Origin: Clostridiales bacterium
GTDB lineage: Bacteria; Bacillota; Clostridia; Christensenellales; QALW01
Assembly (NCBI GenBank): GCA_018376855.1
Contig: JAHAAN010000004.1
Span: 1-36,122, forward strand
Direction of reading: 5' to 3'
DNA length: 36,122 nt
Below are positions 15,658 to 24,288 of this stretch, piece after piece. Both the position numbers and the translations under genes were made by a program. Under the pieces are notes generated by a model. That model was not told the origin of the DNA. It did no database searches and saw only the letters and a program-made list of their open reading frames with translations. Position 1 is the first letter of the stretch; each line of letters opens with the position of its first letter.

Positions 15658-16520
15658 ATCCATTGCTTACGATAAGCAAACGGCGTAACTCCCTCCTTTT
15701 TCTTAAACTGAATAATAAACCGATCCACACTGTTCATGCCGATCCTTGCCGTAATCTCTCCTACCGTCAAGGAAGAATATTTTAACAGCTCCTTTGCATA
15801 ATCTACACGGCAGGCTGTCAGATATTCCGTCATGGTTATTCTCATATGCTTTTTAAATTCTCTTGACAGATAAGAATCGGTATACCCCAAAAATGCGCAT
15901 ACATCGTGAATTTTGATCCCTTCGGAAAAGCGCGTATCCATCATTTTTGCAGCCTGACTGACATAACTCGGAACCGGTGCGAACAAAAACGCCGTCTTTT
16001 GAACGTTTGTAACGATTTCCGTAAGAATCTCCGTGATAAGCATAGAGATCACCGCTTCACAGTCTCGCTGCTTCTTTTTTATCAGCTCTATCATCTCATT
16101 CATTTTTTGAATTATAACCGAATTCGTGTTCGGATAAATTACAGGCGAGCCGTTCTTTGAAAACAAGTCGTAATAGCCCGCCGAAGACAGCCCGTTAAAA
16201 TGAAACCAAATAAATTCCCAGTTTTCTCCTATCGCGCAGGAATATTTATGATGCTTCGCACAATCAACAAAAAACAGCTGCCCCTTTGCAATTTCGTATC
16301 GATTTCCTTCATATTCCAATATTCCCTTGCCCGAAACCGTAAACGCGATCAAATAGGATTTCAGATATTGTCGCTCGGTAAAATAAGAATCATCCGTTTT
16401 AAAATAACCGCACTCCTGTATATAAAAAAACGAGGTTTTAGCTAAATAAGACGGCGTTGCGTGAAGCCTTATTGAATCGCTGCTCCATGATTTTGAATAG
16501 CTTTCAAATAATTTTTCCAT
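15648..16520 (-). CDS. AraC-family transcriptional regulator with cupin sensor domain
   Basis: A 290-residue regulator. The N-terminal half is an AraC-type cupin (GKGILEYEGNRYEIAKGQLFF near 64-84, KHHKYS and WEFIWFHFNG), which usually binds a sugar. The C-terminal ~100 residues hold the double helix-turn-helix: IKIHDVCAFLGYTDSYLSREF and VGEITARIGMNSVDRFIIQFKK, then the GVTPFAYR finish. A TTAGGGGGATAT leader site precedes the ATG. It is transcribed divergently from an isomerase and a GH78-like glycosidase, which it probably activates in response to a plant or mucin sugar such as rhamnose. The 3' end overlaps a strong nested palindrome. Confidence 0.93.
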   Translation of the reverse strand: MEKLFESYSKSWSSDSIRLHATPSYLAKTSFFYIQECGYFKTDDSYFTERQYLKSYLIAFTVSGKGILEYEGNRYEIAKGQLFFVDCAKHHKYSCAIGENWEFIWFHFNGLSSAGYYDLFSKNGSPVIYPNTNSVIIQKMNEMIELIKKKQRDCEAVISMLITEILTEIVTNVQKTAFLFAPVPSYVSQAAKMMDTRFSEGIKIHDVCAFLGYTDSYLSREFKKHMRITMTEYLTACRVDYAKELLKYSSLTVGEITARIGMNSVDRFIIQFKKKEGVTPFAYRKQWISA

Positions 16521-16563
16521 ATATCCCCCTAAGTCAAAAAACGATGATTTTTATACAAATAAC

Positions 16564-16592
16564 TTGGGTTGTATTTTTATTTATACTATGAT
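16564..16592 (+). promoter_or_regulatory. putative promoter of the isomerase/rhamnosidase operon
   Basis: TTGGGT (16564-16569), 17-base spacer, TATGAT (16587-16592). The -35 is imperfect, as expected of a promoter that needs an activator. It overlaps the opposite AraC promoter. Confidence 0.45.
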
Positions 16593-16608
16593 ATGCTTGA
16601 CTTGTCAA
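16580..16608 (-). promoter_or_regulatory. promoter of the AraC regulator gene, with palindromic TTGACTTGTCAA
   Basis: On the minus strand TTGACA (16603-16608), 17-base spacer, TATAAA (16580-16585). The -35 lies within a palindrome TTGAC-TT-GTCAA (16597-16608), which could serve as an operator for autoregulation. Confidence 0.65.
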
Positions 16609-16638
16609 TCCAAATATAAAAATACAGGAGTTACAAAA

Positions 16639-18138
16639 ATGAATACGAACAAAAAGCTGATAAATGCCAGAATCGGGGTTTATACCGTTGGTCTCATGCA
16701 TTATTGGGGGCAATTTGCCGGCCTTTGTGATCGAATAAAAGCATACGGCGATTTTATTGCCGATAAGCTCATGAGCTTTGAACACTGCGAGGTTTACCAC
16801 TACGGCTTGGTGGACAATGCGGAGGAAGGAATAAAAGCCGGCAAATACTTCAATGAAAAAAACGTCGATTTGATCTTCTGTCACATGGGAACCTATGTTA
16901 CAAGCGACGCGATTCTTCCCATTCATCAGCATAGCGGCGCGCCTGTGATCGTGCTGAATTTACTGCCCGCAGCAAAAATCAATTATGCTCAAACCGATAC
17001 CGGTGAGTGGCTGGCACACTGCGGCGCATGCGCCGTTCCTGAAATTGCGAACGCATTTAACCGTGCAGGCATAACCTTCCGCCTTGTAAACGGCCTTTTA
17101 GGTTTAGATTACACCCCTTCCGTTTCCCTGACGAATGAAAACACGCAGAACCGACCCGAAGCTGTCAGTGCATGGAAAGAAATCAAAGAATGGTGCGAAG
17201 CCGCCGCAGTAAAAGCTACTTTGGCCAATGCAAGATTTGGTTTTTTGGGGAACAATTACAGCGGAATGCTTGACATGTACAGCGACTTCACCATGGTGCA
17301 GGCGCAAACGGGCATTCACATTGAGCTGTTAGAGATGTGCGACTTAGCACGGCTGCTTAAAACCGTTACCGCAGAGGAAACCGGCAAAAAACTTCGTCAG
17401 ATCAACGAAATGTTCCTGATCAGCGAAGATTCTCCGTCAGATCCTCTTGCAAAAAAACCGACTGCCGAACAGCTTGAATGGTCGGCAAGGGTTGCTGCTG
17501 CGCAGGAAAAGCTCGCAAATGAATTTCGGCTTGACGCACTGGCCTATTATTATCACGGCGCTCCCGGAAATGAATATGAAAAGCTGCAAAGCGGCTTTAT
17601 TGCAGGGCACTCCCTGCTGACGGCACAGGGAATCCCCTGCGCCGGAGAGGGCGACCTAAAAACCGCCGTGGCAATGAAGATCTGCGATATTCTCGGCATA
17701 GGCGGCAGCTTCTGCGAAATCGTCGTAACAGATTATGAGGACGGAACTATCCTACTGGGACACGACGGCCCATTCCATCTTGCCATCGCGGACGGCAAGC
17801 CGATTTTAAGAGGATTGGGGCTGTATCACGGAAAACAAGGCTCCGGCGTGTCTGTAGAAGCAAAGGTAAAGGCCGGCCCGATCACCACACTGAACGTTAC
17901 GCAAACGGCAGACGGAAAGCTCAAGCTCATTATCAGCGAAGCCGAAGCCACAAAAGGCCCAATCATGGCGATCGGCAATACGCAGACGCCGGTTCGTTTC
18001 AAATACGACCCCGATACCTACATGGAAAAATGGTTTAGCGAATTTCCCACCCACCACTGCGCCTTGTCTGTGGGACACAACGCATCTGTGTTGGAAAAAG
18101 TCGGCCGGCTGCTGAATATTCCCACCGTAACGCTATAA
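16639..18138 (+). CDS. L-arabinose/L-fucose isomerase-family protein
   Basis: A 499-residue protein of the AraA/FucI-like sugar isomerase fold. The central motif AGEGDLKTAVAMKI matches the GEGDWKTA segment that carries a metal-binding Glu in AraA; further candidate ligands lie in VVTDYEDGTILLGHDGP and THHCALSVGHN. The ATG at 16639 has ACAGGAG 9 bases upstream; the in-frame ATG at 16564 falls on the promoter. It interconverts an aldose and ketose, presumably the sugar released by the following GH78-like enzyme or a related deoxysugar. Substrate cannot be fixed from sequence; no kinase or aldolase is beside it, so the pathway must be completed elsewhere. Confidence 0.85.
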   Translation: MNTNKKLINARIGVYTVGLMHYWGQFAGLCDRIKAYGDFIADKLMSFEHCEVYHYGLVDNAEEGIKAGKYFNEKNVDLIFCHMGTYVTSDAILPIHQHSGAPVIVLNLLPAAKINYAQTDTGEWLAHCGACAVPEIANAFNRAGITFRLVNGLLGLDYTPSVSLTNENTQNRPEAVSAWKEIKEWCEAAAVKATLANARFGFLGNNYSGMLDMYSDFTMVQAQTGIHIELLEMCDLARLLKTVTAEETGKKLRQINEMFLISEDSPSDPLAKKPTAEQLEWSARVAAAQEKLANEFRLDALAYYYHGAPGNEYEKLQSGFIAGHSLLTAQGIPCAGEGDLKTAVAMKICDILGIGGSFCEIVVTDYEDGTILLGHDGPFHLAIADGKPILRGLGLYHGKQGSGVSVEAKVKAGPITTLNVTQTADGKLKLIISEAEATKGPIMAIGNTQTPVRFKYDPDTYMEKWFSEFPTHHCALSVGHNASVLEKVGRLLNIPTVTL

Positions 18139-18155
18139 AAAATTCACGAAAGGAT

Positions 18156-20051
18156 ATGAAAAAAATGTGTTTTCAAAATGCCAAATGGATCTGGAGCTAT
18201 GACTGCTCTCATCCGAACAGTCGGGTTCTGTTCCGGCAATCGTTCTCCGTTGACGAGATTCCCCAAAGCGCGGCGCTGCATATTGCAGCGGACACAAAAT
18301 ACTATCTTTATATCAACGGTGCGCTTGCCGTATTTGACGGCGGCCTATTCCGAGAAAGCACCAAGGGAAACGGCTGGTATGACTGCGTTGAGTTGGCGCC
18401 CTATTTAAAAAAAGGAGAAAACCTGCTTGCGCTGATGGTATGGTATTTCGGCAACGGCGGCCGCAACACCAGCGACAGCGGCCGGGCGGGCGTGATCTTT
18501 GAATGCCCCGCGCTTGGCCTGCACAGCGGAAGCTGTACCGGCGCGCTTCCCGATCCCTCCGCTTATGAAACCGAAACAGAAAACCCCTCTTATATCTACG
18601 GCGGACATAACTATGCCGCGGACGGCCGCTTGGCTTTGGCAAACTGGGAACAGCCGGACTATGCCGGCGCTGTCTTTCCGCCCGCACAAGAGTTAGGCGC
18701 CTATCCCTGCGCGCCGTGGAATCTTTGTTTGAAGCGCCCGATTCCCCTGTTTGCCTTTTCTGCCGTTACCGAGCTTCCCTTTACACAAAACGAAAACGTC
18801 TATACCGTTATCCTTCCCTACGCCATGCAGGCAACGCCTTATCTGCGCATTCGTGCATCCGAGGGAACCGTCGTCGATATCCGCAGCGACCGCTACTGGG
18901 TTCAGGGCGGCCCCGGCTATCCAGACCGCTATCCCTCTCACCGAGCCGAATATATCTGCCGCGCCGGTGAACAGGAATTTGAAGCGCTGGATTGGCAGAC
19001 TGCAGAGAAATTCATTTTTACCGTTCACGGCGAAGGCGAGATCCTGTCTCTCGGCTTCAGAGAGAGCTGCTACCCAACGAAGATCCTGCCGCAAAAATCA
19101 ACGGATCCTCTCATTCAAACGCTTTTGGAAAAAAGCGCGCGGACATTAAAATTATGCATGCGTGAAAACTTTATGGACTGCCCGGACCGCGAACGCGGGC
19201 AGTGGATCGGCGATGTATCGGTACAGGCGGCACAAGTATTCTATGCATTGGACCAAAACGCGGTGCCGCTGCTGCGCAAAGCTGTGCTGGATACCGTTCG
19301 GCTGCGCAGAGGCAAGGATTTTGTATGCAATATTCCGGGCATCTGCAACATTGAACTGCCGGGACACTGCCTGAACGCAATCAGCGAATACGGTTTAATT
19401 GCAATTTATTATGAACACACAAAGGATGTTTCCGTGCTTGCCGAAGCATTGCCTGCCTGCTATGACTATCTCATGCAATGGAACATGCTAAACGGCTTGC
19501 CCGAACTTCGCAGCGGAGATTGGCAATGGTTTGACCACTGGTACAATATAGACGAAAAGGTTCTCAACACCTGCTGGTACTACTCCGCATTGAAATTTGC
19601 TTTAGAGATGGCGCAGGCGCTTCAAGATCACCGGTTTGACGATGAATTAACCAAACGCAAAGAAAGCATTGAAGCACATTTTGATGAAGCTTTTTGGAAC
19701 GGACGCTACTACAGCAGCGGCAGCTTTGTTGACGACCGCGCCTGTGCGCTCGCCGTTATCAGCGGACTTGCCGGAACGGATAAATACGAAGCGCTGACGC
19801 TTGTGCTCGGCACGGTTTACCATGCCACTCCCTATATGGAATACTACTGCTTAGAAGCGCTGTGCCAAATGAACCAAAAGGAGCTTTGCCTGCGGCGTAT
19901 GATTTCACGCTATTATCCGTTGATCGTCAACGAAAACTCCACTCTATGGGAAGATTTTTGGTTCCTCGGAACCAAGAATCACGCATGGTCAGGCGGTCCG
20001 CTGACGATCATTCATAAATACTTTCCGGAGCTGCTCGAAAAAACTCTCTAA
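18156..20051 (+). CDS. GH78-like alpha-L-rhamnosidase
   Basis: A 631-residue protein. The N-terminal part is a beta-sandwich accessory domain (AKWIWSYD..., LHIAADTKYYLYINGALA, YDCVELAPYLKKGENLLAL), followed by a six-hairpin (alpha/alpha)6 catalytic domain. The GH78 active-site motif is seen as MDCPDRERGQWIGDVSVQA near 340-358, and the C-terminal WSGGP of the family as NHAWSGGPLTIIH. No signal peptide is present, so it acts inside the cell on imported oligosaccharides or glycosides. It follows the isomerase by 17 bases and shares its promoter. It is short relative to large secreted GH78 enzymes, lacking the extra carbohydrate-binding modules. Confidence 0.82.
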   Translation: MKKMCFQNAKWIWSYDCSHPNSRVLFRQSFSVDEIPQSAALHIAADTKYYLYINGALAVFDGGLFRESTKGNGWYDCVELAPYLKKGENLLALMVWYFGNGGRNTSDSGRAGVIFECPALGLHSGSCTGALPDPSAYETETENPSYIYGGHNYAADGRLALANWEQPDYAGAVFPPAQELGAYPCAPWNLCLKRPIPLFAFSAVTELPFTQNENVYTVILPYAMQATPYLRIRASEGTVVDIRSDRYWVQGGPGYPDRYPSHRAEYICRAGEQEFEALDWQTAEKFIFTVHGEGEILSLGFRESCYPTKILPQKSTDPLIQTLLEKSARTLKLCMRENFMDCPDRERGQWIGDVSVQAAQVFYALDQNAVPLLRKAVLDTVRLRRGKDFVCNIPGICNIELPGHCLNAISEYGLIAIYYEHTKDVSVLAEALPACYDYLMQWNMLNGLPELRSGDWQWFDHWYNIDEKVLNTCWYYSALKFALEMAQALQDHRFDDELTKRKESIEAHFDEAFWNGRYYSSGSFVDDRACALAVISGLAGTDKYEALTLVLGTVYHATPYMEYYCLEALCQMNQKELCLRRMISRYYPLIVNENSTLWEDFWFLGTKNHAWSGGPLTIIHKYFPELLEKTL

Positions 20052-20066
20052 GCAAAAATCCGTTCG

Positions 20067-20918
20067 TCATATTCCGATAGATGCAAAAAATGCCTCCGTC
20101 GTCAGCCGCCCGTCGCGATTATAGCGCCCAAGCTTCCAAAGACATTCCGGATCCTCCGTGATCCGGTTTATTTTTTCCGTGCAGGAATAGGATGCTAAAA
20201 AGCCCGCCTGCTTCAGCACCTTTTCGGAATCCTCATCGATCAATCCGAACGGATAGGTAAATGCCGTGGGAAACACGCGGCATTTTTTATACAGCAGCAG
20301 CTGAAGCTTGGAAACGTCGCTGCTGAAATTTCTGGCATACACCTCCGCGCTCTCGCCCCGCTTGCGCTTAGAGCCGCGCCGCTCCCCGCTGCTTTCATGC
20401 ATGTCGTAGGAATGATTCTGTATTTCCACTCTGCCGCTGTGAACCAGCGTTACAATATCCTCCCACGAAAGATATGCATACGCGGGGTTTTTATCCTCGT
20501 TTTCACTGTAGCGCTCCGTGTATTTTCCCACAACGGAGATCACAGCCTGCATATCGTACTGCTCAAGCAGCGGCAGCGCATAGGCAAGGTTATTATAATG
20601 GCCGTCGTCAAAAGTCAAAATCACCGGCTTTTCGGGCAGCGTCTTGCCGTAATAGACATAATCGATCAGATCCTCCGTAACGATCGTTTCATACCCGCGT
20701 TCCTGGAGATATTTCATATCGCCCTCTAACCTTGATGGCGTGATCACATACATACCCGTCTTCGCAGGATCCTTCAGCACGCTGTGATACATCAAAATCA
20801 GCAGCTCTGTCCCTTTCTGTGAAAACACCGAAGAGGACAGCGCGCATCCCGAAGTCATCCCGATTAACAACATAACGGCAGCCGTCAGCGCCACCGCCTT
20901 TCGCTTTACCGCTTTCAT
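20067..20918 (-). CDS. polysaccharide deacetylase lipoprotein (NodB domain)
   Basis: A 283-residue protein with signal peptide and lipobox MTSGC, Cys25 being the lipidated residue. The NodB domain starts with the ELLILMYHSVLKDP strand; the metal site is made by VILTFDDGHYNN (Asp-Asp) and the histidine pair in IQNHSYDMHESS; AFTYPFGLID supplies the third conserved motif. An AGGGAGGAG site precedes the ATG at 20918; the longer in-frame start at 20987 runs through the intergenic repeat. Such proteins remove acetyl groups from peptidoglycan or exopolysaccharide outside the membrane. It is transcribed away from the M14 peptidase, another wall enzyme. Confidence 0.92.
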   Translation of the reverse strand: MKAVKRKAVALTAAVMLLIGMTSGCALSSSVFSQKGTELLILMYHSVLKDPAKTGMYVITPSRLEGDMKYLQERGYETIVTEDLIDYVYYGKTLPEKPVILTFDDGHYNNLAYALPLLEQYDMQAVISVVGKYTERYSENEDKNPAYAYLSWEDIVTLVHSGRVEIQNHSYDMHESSGERRGSKRKRGESAEVYARNFSSDVSKLQLLLYKKCRVFPTAFTYPFGLIDEDSEKVLKQAGFLASYSCTEKINRITEDPECLWKLGRYNRDGRLTTEAFFASIGI

Positions 20919-20956
20919 AAACTCCTCCCTTTCGCGAACATGAAACGCCGCAATGA

Positions 20957-20992
20957 AATGTATGCACCTCTCCCCGCCTCCATGCATACATT
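20957..20992. repeat. 10-bp perfect inverted repeat between divergent cell-envelope genes
   Basis: AATGTATGCA (20957-20966) and TGCATACATT (20983-20992) are exact reverse complements separated by a 16-base pyrimidine-rich spacer. They lie midway between the deacetylase and peptidase starts, the right place for a shared operator. Confidence 0.7.
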
Positions 20993-21027
20993 ATCACAGA
21001 CATTCATCAAAAGGGAGGCCCCCGCAT

Positions 21028-22152
21028 ATGGAAATTTTATTCTTGAGTTCCCGCGGTCCGCTTGTTTCACTCCTTCAGCTTACGCTCAATGAGCTGGGCT
21101 TTAACGCCGGAGCGGTGGACGGGATCTTCGGCCAGCAAACGCAAACGGCTTTAAAAGCGTTTCAAAGAGCCAACGGCATTGAAGAAAGCGGCATCACATG
21201 GCCCCAAACCTGGGACGCGCTCGCACCGCACATGGTTCAGCATGATATCTATACAACAATCCCCTATTCCTCCGCTGTGCTGCAGGTCAACCTGCAAGGG
21301 CTGCTCCGCAAGTTTCCCTACATACAAATCAGCACGATCGGCTACAGCGTTATGCAGAAACGGCTAAGCGCCATCAAAATCGGAACCGGCCCCGTGCAGG
21401 TAATGTACAACGCCTCGCACCATGCAAACGAATGGATCACCACCCCCATCGTTATGAAATTTGTTCAGGACTATGCGCGCGCTTATGCTACCGGCGGAAC
21501 GATCTTTGATATTCCCGCACGCGAGCTGTACGAAAAAACCACGCTGACTGTAGTACCGATGGTAAACCCGGACGGAGTGGATCTCGTTACCGGGCAAATC
21601 AAACCCGGAACGTATTTTTATGGCTCTGCGCTGAGCATGAATAATCCGCCGGTGAATTTCCCTTCCGGATGGAAGGCCAATATTCGCGGCGTAGATCTGA
21701 ACCTGAACTATCCCGCCGGATGGGAAACCGCAAAGGAGATCAAATTCGCAAACGGATATACGCAGCCCGGCCCGCGCGACTATGTAGGCCCCTACCCGCT
21801 GAGCGAACCGGAAAGCTCCGCCATGGCAAGCCTAACGGAACAAAATTCCTTTGCGCTCACCATTTCCTACCACACGCAGGGCGAGGTGATCTATTGGAAG
21901 TTTGAAGATTATGTTGTTCCGCGCGCAGAGGAGATCGTTCGCGCAATGGCCGACGCCAGCGGATATATCCCCGACGAAACGCCGCGCTACAGCGCATATG
22001 CGGGCTATAAGGATTGGTTTATTCAACAGTACCAGCTCCCGGGCTATACTGTCGAAGCCGGATCGGGCGTAAACCCTCTCCCGATCGCAGATTTTGATTC
22101 CATCTATGAGCGGAATATCGGCATTATGGCGTTGGGGCTGTCGCTCGCATAG
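21028..22152 (+). CDS. peptidoglycan-binding M14 zinc peptidase
   Basis: A 374-residue protein. Residues ~5-65 form a PG_binding_1 domain (LQLTLNELGFNAGAVDGIFG, TQTALKAFQ). The M14 domain follows, with zinc ligands His132 and Glu135 in HHANEW and His282 in SYHTQGE, and the catalytic glutamate Glu343 in YTVEAGSG. The closest known activity is gamma-D-glutamyl-meso-diaminopimelate peptidase, cutting wall peptides. The ATG at 21028 follows AAAGGGAGG. No signal peptide is evident, so it may act during sporulation or leave by another route, or act on recycled muropeptides. It is divergent from the deacetylase. Confidence 0.92.
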   Translation: MEILFLSSRGPLVSLLQLTLNELGFNAGAVDGIFGQQTQTALKAFQRANGIEESGITWPQTWDALAPHMVQHDIYTTIPYSSAVLQVNLQGLLRKFPYIQISTIGYSVMQKRLSAIKIGTGPVQVMYNASHHANEWITTPIVMKFVQDYARAYATGGTIFDIPARELYEKTTLTVVPMVNPDGVDLVTGQIKPGTYFYGSALSMNNPPVNFPSGWKANIRGVDLNLNYPAGWETAKEIKFANGYTQPGPRDYVGPYPLSEPESSAMASLTEQNSFALTISYHTQGEVIYWKFEDYVVPRAEEIVRAMADASGYIPDETPRYSAYAGYKDWFIQQYQLPGYTVEAGSGVNPLPIADFDSIYERNIGIMALGLSLA

Positions 22153-22212
22153 CATTTCACCTGCCGGTATTACGCATTATTCAATACCTGTGTCAAAGAG
22201 AAAAGAACCTGC

Positions 22213-22241
22213 TTTACATTCACACGAACTCATGATATACT
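22213..22241 (+). promoter_or_regulatory. promoter of the DUF1836 gene
   Basis: TTTACA (22213-22218), 17-base spacer, TATACT (22236-22241), about 35 bases before the GTG start. Confidence 0.65.
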
Positions 22242-22275
22242 AATTTTATAAATTGTGAGAAACGGAGTGTAAAAC

Positions 22276-22800
22276 GTGAAAGGAAACGTCGATTTAAACG
22301 AATTCAAGCCCATGTTTGCGTTAGCAAAGGGGATCAGCCTTTCACAGGTATGCGCGATCAGCGGCCTTGAAAGCACCACCATTCAAAATTGGGTCAAACG
22401 CGGATGGATCCCCCGCCCCGTCGGAAAGCTGTACAGCGAAACCGCCTTAGCGCGCATTTTGATCATCAACATGCTGCGCCAAAGCATGCAGCTGGAAAAG
22501 ATCGTTTTTCTGATGTCCGTAATCAACGGCTCTGTGGAAGACAGAAGCGACGATACGATCGACGACGCGCTGCTGTACGAATATTTGTGCCGCATGATGC
22601 AGGCATGGCAGAAAACCCCCGGCACGGATGACGAAACGCTGGCCAAAGTGATCGACGGCACGCTATCCAGCTTCCGCGCTCCGTCGGAGGAAGCATATCA
22701 GCGACTGACGGACGCGCTGGCCGTTATGCTGTATGCCTGCCGCGCCGCCGCGCTGGCCGCGCACGCGGAGGAGCTGTATGCGGCGATGAAAAAGGCTTGA
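22276..22800 (+). CDS. DUF1836 family putative regulator
   Basis: A 174-residue protein with a GTG start behind CGGAG. The N-terminal helix-turn-helix (ISLSQVCAISGLESTTIQNW, then VKRGWIPRPVGKLYSETALA in the wing region) is of the MerR-like type seen in DUF1836, and the middle ILIINMLRQSMQLEKIVFLM is characteristic of the family. It is monocistronic: it has its own promoter and a strong terminator right after it. DNA binding is likely; the target is unknown. Confidence 0.88.
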   Translation: MKGNVDLNEFKPMFALAKGISLSQVCAISGLESTTIQNWVKRGWIPRPVGKLYSETALARILIINMLRQSMQLEKIVFLMSVINGSVEDRSDDTIDDALLYEYLCRMMQAWQKTPGTDDETLAKVIDGTLSSFRAPSEEAYQRLTDALAVMLYACRAAALAAHAEELYAAMKKA

Positions 22801-22837
22801 AACCAAAGATATGCAAAGATGAACATGCAAGCATAAA

Positions 22838-22879
22838 AGCTCTTTTGGATATATAAAATCCAAAAGAGCTTTTTATTTT
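22838..22879 (+). terminator. intrinsic terminator after DUF1836 gene
   Basis: Perfect 13-bp stem AGCTCTTTTGGAT / ATCCAAAAGAGCT (22838-22850 / 22858-22870) with a 7-base loop, then TTTTTATTTT. Confidence 0.95.
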
Positions 22880-23014
22880 CCCTCACTAACCCCCCCACAA
22901 ACGCACTGAGCCAAGCCCATGCAAAAAGGCTCGCTTCTGCATTCCGACACTCTTCACCATGAATAAAAAAACACCAAACAGTCGGCACGAAAAACGCGCC
23001 AACTATCACCAATC

Positions 23015-23044
23015 TTGACTTTCACAAAACGAGTATGCTACAAT
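23015..23044 (+). promoter_or_regulatory. promoter of the ECF sigma/serpin operon
   Basis: TTGACT (23015-23020), 18-base spacer, TACAAT (23039-23044), about 110 bases before the sigma start. It resembles a housekeeping promoter rather than the AAC-type -35 of ECF self-regulation. Confidence 0.6.
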
Positions 23045-23155
23045 TTATTAAAAGCACAAAGCATACACATTTCTTTTCCTTTTAATAAGGAATTTTTCTG
23101 TTTTGATTGTACAATAAATACAGGCGAGTGCAAACCCGCCGGACGGGAGGAACGC

Positions 23156-23704
23156 ATGGATAACGGCGCAAGCAGCTATCGCCGTTTCTTGGAGGGAGAC
23201 GAAAGCGCTTTTGATGAAATACTCGCGCTCTATTTTAATAACCTTACCTTCTTCATCAACCGATATGTTCATGATATGGCGGCAGCTGAAGATCTTGCAA
23301 TAGATTCGCTGCTGCAGCTGATCGTGCATCCGCATCGATACCATTTTAAAACGCCGCTGAAAACATATTTATTTGCCATCGGCCGCAATCGAGCAATCAA
23401 CTATTTAAAGCGCAGAAGCCGAACGGAGCTGTTCGCCCCCTCGGACACAGAGGAGCTGGCAGACCGCCTTTCGTTGGAGGAAGAGGTTCTATCAGACGAG
23501 CGCAAGCTTGCCCTGAGCGCTGCGCTGGACACTCTTCCCAAGGATATGCGTGCCGCGGTGCATTTGGTATATTTTGAAAATATGTCCTATGAAGAGGCGG
23601 CAAGGATTATGAAAAAGAACCGCAAACAGGTGGATAATCTGCTGTACCGCGCGAAAGCGGCGCTTCGCAGCGCCATCGGAGAGGAAGGCATGAAGCTGTT
23701 ATGA
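23156..23704 (+). CDS. ECF-type RNA polymerase sigma factor
   Basis: A 182-residue sigma-70 family protein. Region 2 is seen as FDEILALYFNNLTFFINRYVHD followed by AEDLAIDSLLQLIVHP and TYLFAIGRNRAINYLKRR; region 4 as LPKDMRAAVHLVYFENMSYEEAA and KNRKQVDNLLYRAKAALR, the -35-binding helix. I took the ATG at 23156, which has GGGAGG before it; the in-frame upstream start overlaps the promoter. Its stop overlaps the next start (ATGA), so it is coupled to a membrane protein that probably acts as its anti-sigma factor. The operon continues to a serpin. Confidence 0.93.
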   Translation: MDNGASSYRRFLEGDESAFDEILALYFNNLTFFINRYVHDMAAAEDLAIDSLLQLIVHPHRYHFKTPLKTYLFAIGRNRAINYLKRRSRTELFAPSDTEELADRLSLEEEVLSDERKLALSAALDTLPKDMRAAVHLVYFENMSYEEAARIMKKNRKQVDNLLYRAKAALRSAIGEEGMKLL

Positions 23705-24216
23705 GAAGAGATCAAGAACAAATCAAATCGGAGCTGATACGCCGCCGCGATGAATTTTTTCAGCGGCGGAAACTGCGCCGAAAACGAATACGGATCGCAG
23801 CCGTGCCGTCGGTGTGCTGCCTGCTGCTGATATGCGCGCTCACAATTCCGCAGCTTCAGTTAAAAGACACGGGCGGCTACGAAGACAACAAAACAGATGT
23901 TTCCATACCTATTCCTGAGGGCGACGCTGCGATCCTCAGCATCGACATTACAGGGCAGCCCTACGGCAGCAAGCATTATACAGACACACAAAAAATCGCG
24001 CAGCTGATGGCGTGCCTCAAGGCTTATCCGCATAGGGAAACGAATACCATAGAAAACGAATCGGCGCCGGGCTCGCAAGAGATATATGCGACGGTAACCT
24101 GTGCAGACGGAAAACAATATATTTTTTTGATTTCGGAAAGCAGCGACGGCAATCCGGCAAACGACACGGCGCAAGGCCTGAAAAAGCTGTTAGACAGCCT
24201 GCCCCCCGATGCGTAA
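23701..24216 (+). CDS. single-pass membrane protein, probable anti-sigma partner
   Basis: A 171-residue protein. A highly charged N-terminal cytoplasmic segment (RRRDEFFQRRKLRRKR) precedes one transmembrane helix (about 32-50, IAAVPSVCCLLLICALTIP) and an extracytoplasmic domain of about 115 residues. The topology and translational coupling to the ECF sigma factor are what is expected of an anti-sigma factor or sensor, but I do not see a zinc HxxxCxxC motif, so this role is inferred. No family recognised. Confidence 0.7.
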   Translation: MRRDQEQIKSELIRRRDEFFQRRKLRRKRIRIAAVPSVCCLLLICALTIPQLQLKDTGGYEDNKTDVSIPIPEGDAAILSIDITGQPYGSKHYTDTQKIAQLMACLKAYPHRETNTIENESAPGSQEIYATVTCADGKQYIFLISESSDGNPANDTAQGLKKLLDSLPPDA

Positions 24217-24288
24217 AACACACGGCAACAGCAAGAGCAGGAGCCTGATACGCCGCACACTTTATTTATATAATCAGGAGGAAGATTC

